This document shows, one piece after another, positions 61,479 through 64,000 of a stretch of DNA of 64,000 nt. The notes beneath the pieces are model-generated. The model was not told where the DNA came from. It did not search any database and worked only from the letters and a program-made list of their open reading frames with translations. Both the position numbers and the translations under genes were made by a program. The first letter of the stretch is position 1. Each line of letters begins with the position of its first letter. The stretch spans positions 62,001-126,000 of the forward strand of contig VAXW01000002.1 of NCBI GenBank assembly GCA_005884115.1, read 5' to 3'. This DNA is from Actinomycetota bacterium. GTDB taxonomy: Bacteria; Actinomycetota; Thermoleophilia; Solirubrobacterales; Solirubrobacteraceae.

Positions 61479-61488
61479 CCAGCGCAGA

Positions 61489-62376
61489 CTATGCCCGCCG
61501 CTGCGCTCGCGCAGCCACGTGGCCTCTGCCGACCGTGCACGCGCCCACGCAGGCCGCCGCCGCGAGCGCCGCCAGCAGCTTCAGGCGGCGCGGCAGGCGA
61601 TCCAGGTGCAGCACCTCCCAGCCCTCCTGAAGTGCTATCTGGCGCAGATCGCGATCCGGGTTGACGACGACCGGATGGCCGACCGCACGCAGCATCGGCA
61701 GATCGGACTCCGAGTCCGAGTAGGCGTACGAGGCACCCAGATCGATGCCCTCGCGCAGTGCCAGCTCGCGCATCGAGAGCACCTTGCCCTCGCGGTAGTT
61801 GAACGGGCCCGCCGGGCGTCCGGTGTAGCGTCCGTCCACGACCTCAGAGCGGGAGCCGAGGCCTCCGTCGAAGGCGAGCACGTGCGCCAGCAGGTCGGCC
61901 ATCTCCTGCGAGGCGGCGGTGACGATGTAGACGTCGACCCCTTCGTCCTGGTGCGTGTATGCGCGCTCCAGCATCTGTGGATAGAGGCGCGGGAGCACAC
62001 CCGCCAGCACGCGCGGGGAGAGGCGGCGCAGCTCGCGCTCCGGCACCCCGGCGATCATCCTGCCCACGCGCCGGCGCACGTCGTCGGCGCGTTCGTCGGT
62101 GGAGCCCCGCAGGCGAAAGCGCAGGTTCTCGTAGACGTCCCGCAGCAGGCGCGCGCGAGAGATCATCCCGGCGTCGTACGCGGCGCGGGCGAAGAAGATC
62201 CCGGAGGACCCGGCCATGAGCGTCTTGTCGAGGTCAAAGAAAGCCGCCACGCACTCGCCGGCGGGCGTCGCGCTCGCACCGTCGGGGCCTCCCGCGGCGC
62301 GGCGCCCGCGCAGCTGCACGACGCGCCCCTGACGCGGGCGCTCCTCCGGTTCGGGATGCGCGGCGCGATCTGCCAT
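61489..62376 (-). CDS. HAD-superfamily phosphatase (subfamily IB) with C-terminal hydrophobic helix
   Basis: 295 aa from ATG 62376. HAD motif I is [13 protein letters not shown], motif [12 protein letters not shown], motif III with the conserved Lys in REGKVLSM, motif [16 protein letters not shown]. It resembles the SerB-like/PgpC-type HAD-IB group. The last ~35 residues contain a hydrophobic stretch [15 protein letters not shown] that may anchor it to the membrane, hinting at a lipid phosphate substrate such as lysophosphatidate. It lies 13 nt after the thiolase gene. Confidence 0.78.
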   Translation of the reverse strand: MADRAAHPEPEERPRQGRVVQLRGRRAAGGPDGASATPAGECVAAFFDLDKTLMAGSSGIFFARAAYDAGMISRARLLRDVYENLRFRLRGSTDERADDVRRRVGRMIAGVPERELRRLSPRVLAGVLPRLYPQMLERAYTHQDEGVDVYIVTAASQEMADLLAHVLAFDGGLGSRSEVVDGRYTGRPAGPFNYREGKVLSMRELALREGIDLGASYAYSDSESDLPMLRAVGHPVVVNPDRDLRQIALQEGWEVLHLDRLPRRLKLLAALAAAACVGACTVGRGHVAARAQRRA

Positions 62377-62389
62377 GTGAGCGCGCCGG

Positions 62390-63568
62390 TCAGGACACCT
62401 TGAGGATGACGGCGTCGCCCTGGCCGCCGCCCGAGCAGATCGCCGCGCAGCCGAGCCCACCGCCGCGGCGGCGCAACTCAAACACGAGGCTGCCGAGAAT
62501 GCGCGCGCCCGAAGCGCCGATCGGGTGGCCCAGCGCGACCGCGCCGCCGTTTACGTTGACCCTGTCCTCCTCGATCCCCAGCATGCGGATCGAGTTCAAG
62601 GTGACCGACGCGAAGGCCTCGTTGATCTCCCACAGGTCGATGTCCCCGGGCTGCAGGCCAGCCTTCTCCAGCGCCTTGCGCGCGGCGCTCGCGGGAGTCG
62701 TCGCCAGATAGGCGAAGTCGTTCGCGCTCTGAGCGTGGGCAACGATCTCTGCCAGCGCGGGCTTGCCGTTCGCCTGCGCCCACTCCTCCGAGGCCAGCAC
62801 GAGCGCGCCAGCGCCGTCGTTTACGCCCGGCGAGTTGCCCGCGGTGTGCGAACCGTCCTTTCCCGCGAGCCCCGGCAGCGCCGCGAGCTTCTCCAGCGAT
62901 GTGTCACGGCGCGGCCCCTCGTCGACCTCCACGCGCTTCTCGCCCTTGCGATCCGTGATCGTCACGGGGACGATCTCCTCGGACATGCGCCCCTCATCGG
63001 TCGCCAGCAGGGCGCGTTCGTGAGAGCGCAGCGCCCAGCGGTCGAGGTCGGCGCGGGTGAGCTCGAGCTCGTCTGCGACCTCGGTCGCCTCGACGAACAT
63101 CTGCTTGCCCGAGAACGGGTTGGTGAGCCCGTCGTGGACCATCGCATCGAGCATCTTCGCGTCCCCCATGCGATAGCCGAAACGTGCCTGCGGGAGCAGG
63201 TAGGGCGCGCTCGACATCGACTCCATCCCTCCTCCAACACCGATCTGCAGCTCGCCGGCGCGGACCGCCTGGTCCAGCAGCACCGAGGCGCGCAGGCCCG
63301 ACGCGCACACCTTGTTGATGGTCTCCGAGGACACCTCCTTGGGGACGCCGGCTTTGATCTGTGCCTGGCGCGAGGGGATCTGGCCCTGACCAGCCTGCAG
63401 GACCTGGCCCATGACGACGTGTTCGACCTGCTCTGGCGCGACCTGCGCCCGCTCGAGCGCCGCCTCGATCGCGAGCCCGCCGAGCTCGGTCGCTTCCAGT
63501 GACGAAAGCCCGCCCCCCATCTTGCCGATGGGGGTGCGCGCGGCACCGAGGATCACGGTCTTTGGCAT
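62390..63568 (-). CDS. Acetyl-CoA C-acyltransferase (thiolase)
   Basis: 392 aa from ATG 63568. The acylated Cys is in NKVCASGLRASVL (~88), the His in NEAFASVTLN-like EINEAFAS, GHPIGASGARIL holds the second His, and the proton-donor Cys is in CSGGGQGDAV. GVGGGMESMSSAPYLL is also typical. This is a biosynthetic-type (acetoacetyl-CoA) or degradative thiolase; sequence alone does not separate them. It lies next to ETF and mutase genes. Divergent from the aminopeptidase at 63644. Confidence 0.94.
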   Translation of the reverse strand: MPKTVILGAARTPIGKMGGGLSSLEATELGGLAIEAALERAQVAPEQVEHVVMGQVLQAGQGQIPSRQAQIKAGVPKEVSSETINKVCASGLRASVLLDQAVRAGELQIGVGGGMESMSSAPYLLPQARFGYRMGDAKMLDAMVHDGLTNPFSGKQMFVEATEVADELELTRADLDRWALRSHERALLATDEGRMSEEIVPVTITDRKGEKRVEVDEGPRRDTSLEKLAALPGLAGKDGSHTAGNSPGVNDGAGALVLASEEWAQANGKPALAEIVAHAQSANDFAYLATTPASAARKALEKAGLQPGDIDLWEINEAFASVTLNSIRMLGIEEDRVNVNGGAVALGHPIGASGARILGSLVFELRRRGGGLGCAAICSGGGQGDAVILKVS

Positions 63569-63643
63569 GGATCGGCTTTCCGGTCGTGTTTTGCAGGGGT
63601 CGCGGCACGGCAATGCTAGCGGTCCGGATATCGTCCCCGGCCG

Positions 63644-64000
63644 ATGGAGGTCTCAGCCACCACCGAGGCCGCGAGCGCGACCGAGGCGGACACGATCGCA
63701 GTCGGCGTGTTCGAGGGCGAGGAGCTGGGCGAGGAGGCGCCGCCCGAGCTGACCGGGCTGCTGGCCTCGGGCGAGGCGCGCAGCTCCTTCAAGGCACTCG
63801 CGCTGGCGCACGCGGGCGGGAAGCGCTGGCTCGCCGTGGGGCTCGGCAAGCGCGAGAGCTTCAGCACCGAGCGCGCGCGAGTCGCCGCGGCGGCGGTGCA
63901 CGCGCGCGCGGTCGAGCTCGCGACGCGGACGCTCTGCTGGCAGCTGCCCGTGGACGGCGAGAGCGAGCTTGTCGCAGCCCTCGTCGAGGGCACGATCCTG
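63644..64000 (+). CDS. pepA: Leucyl aminopeptidase (M17), N-terminal part, cut by the window end
   Basis: An open frame from ATG 63644 runs 119 codons to the window edge without a stop. It reads as the non-catalytic N-terminal domain of cytosol aminopeptidases: AVGVFEGEELGEEAPPEL, WLAVGLGKRESFSTERARVAAAAVHARAV, and a final ALVEGTIL where the family has the same phrase before the linker. The catalytic domain with two metal ions lies beyond the window. Divergent from the thiolase (75-bp gap). Confidence 0.8.
   Translation, partial: MEVSATTEAASATEADTIAVGVFEGEELGEEAPPELTGLLASGEARSSFKALALAHAGGKRWLAVGLGKRESFSTERARVAAAAVHARAVELATRTLCWQLPVDGESELVAALVEGTIL

Overview
The window is about 64 kb of very GC-rich bacterial chromosome with dense, mostly minus-strand, housekeeping-rich gene content. 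Gene order and protein character point to Actinomycetota, and I infer the class Thermoleophilia (Solirubrobacterales-like). The reasons are the order rpmE-prfA-prmC-sua5-glyA-wecA...atpI-atpBEFHAGDC, the order hpf...secA-prfB...ftsE-ftsX...smpB-ssrA, separate ATP synthase b and delta subunits, a tmRNA tag ending YALAA, and frequent GTG starts. This is inference from content; no database search was possible.

Region 1 (1-8.1 kb) is accessory metabolism: a class A beta-lactamase-fold serine hydrolase that may begin before the window, a PNPOx-like flavoprotein, and a tight three-gene set of Baeyer-Villiger-type monooxygenase, GMC dehydrogenase and alpha/beta hydrolase that could oxidise an alcohol or ketone to an ester and then cleave it. 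PhzF-like, methyltransferase and glyoxalase-like genes follow. Region 2 (8.1-11.2 kb) is a decayed patch beside the tmRNA 3' end. It holds a small secreted protein, an overlapping ArsR-like tail and SRPBCC head remnant, an APH-type kinase and a 5'-truncated GNAT gene, with AT-rich palindromic scars.

Region 3 (11.2-28.5 kb) is translation quality control, secretion and division: ssrA, an M50 protease, smpB, an RNase R-like exonuclease, ctpA, ftsX-ftsE, an M16 peptidase, nadA, nadC, prfB (with its programmed frameshift), secA, a large secreted esterase and hpf. Region 4 (28.6-35.5 kb) holds ctaG and a nucleotide-sugar block (two sugar-phosphate nucleotidyltransferases, phosphoglucose/phosphomannose isomerase, UDP-glucose dehydrogenase) with ahcY. 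Region 5 (35.6-42.9 kb) is the complete F-type ATP synthase operon atpI-B-E-F-H-A-G-D-C.

Region 6 (43.1-51.1 kb) is the most unusual part. Six envelope-type genes alternate in strand (PAP2, PIG-L deacetylase, NodB deacetylase, DMT transporter, a GT28-like glycosyltransferase fused to a degenerate NodB-like domain, and a GT87 mannosyltransferase) and sit between wecA and atpI, genes that are adjacent in other actinobacteria. Two convergent pairs overlap by 0.2-0.3 kb, and one divergent pair shares a CATG start. I read this as a lineage-specific cell-surface glycopolymer or glycolipid cassette.

Region 7 (51.2-56.7 kb) is glyA under a clear ZTP (pfl) riboswitch, sua5/tsaC, prmC, prfA, a DUF1385 membrane protein and rpmE. 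Region 8 (56.8-64 kb) is acyl-CoA oxidation support: a secreted protein, ETF-QO (with one canonical cluster cysteine missing), etfA, etfB, a stand-alone B12-binding mutase subunit, a HAD phosphatase, a thiolase and, on the plus strand, the start of a leucyl aminopeptidase that runs off the window. No insertion sequence, CRISPR array, rRNA or tRNA was seen.
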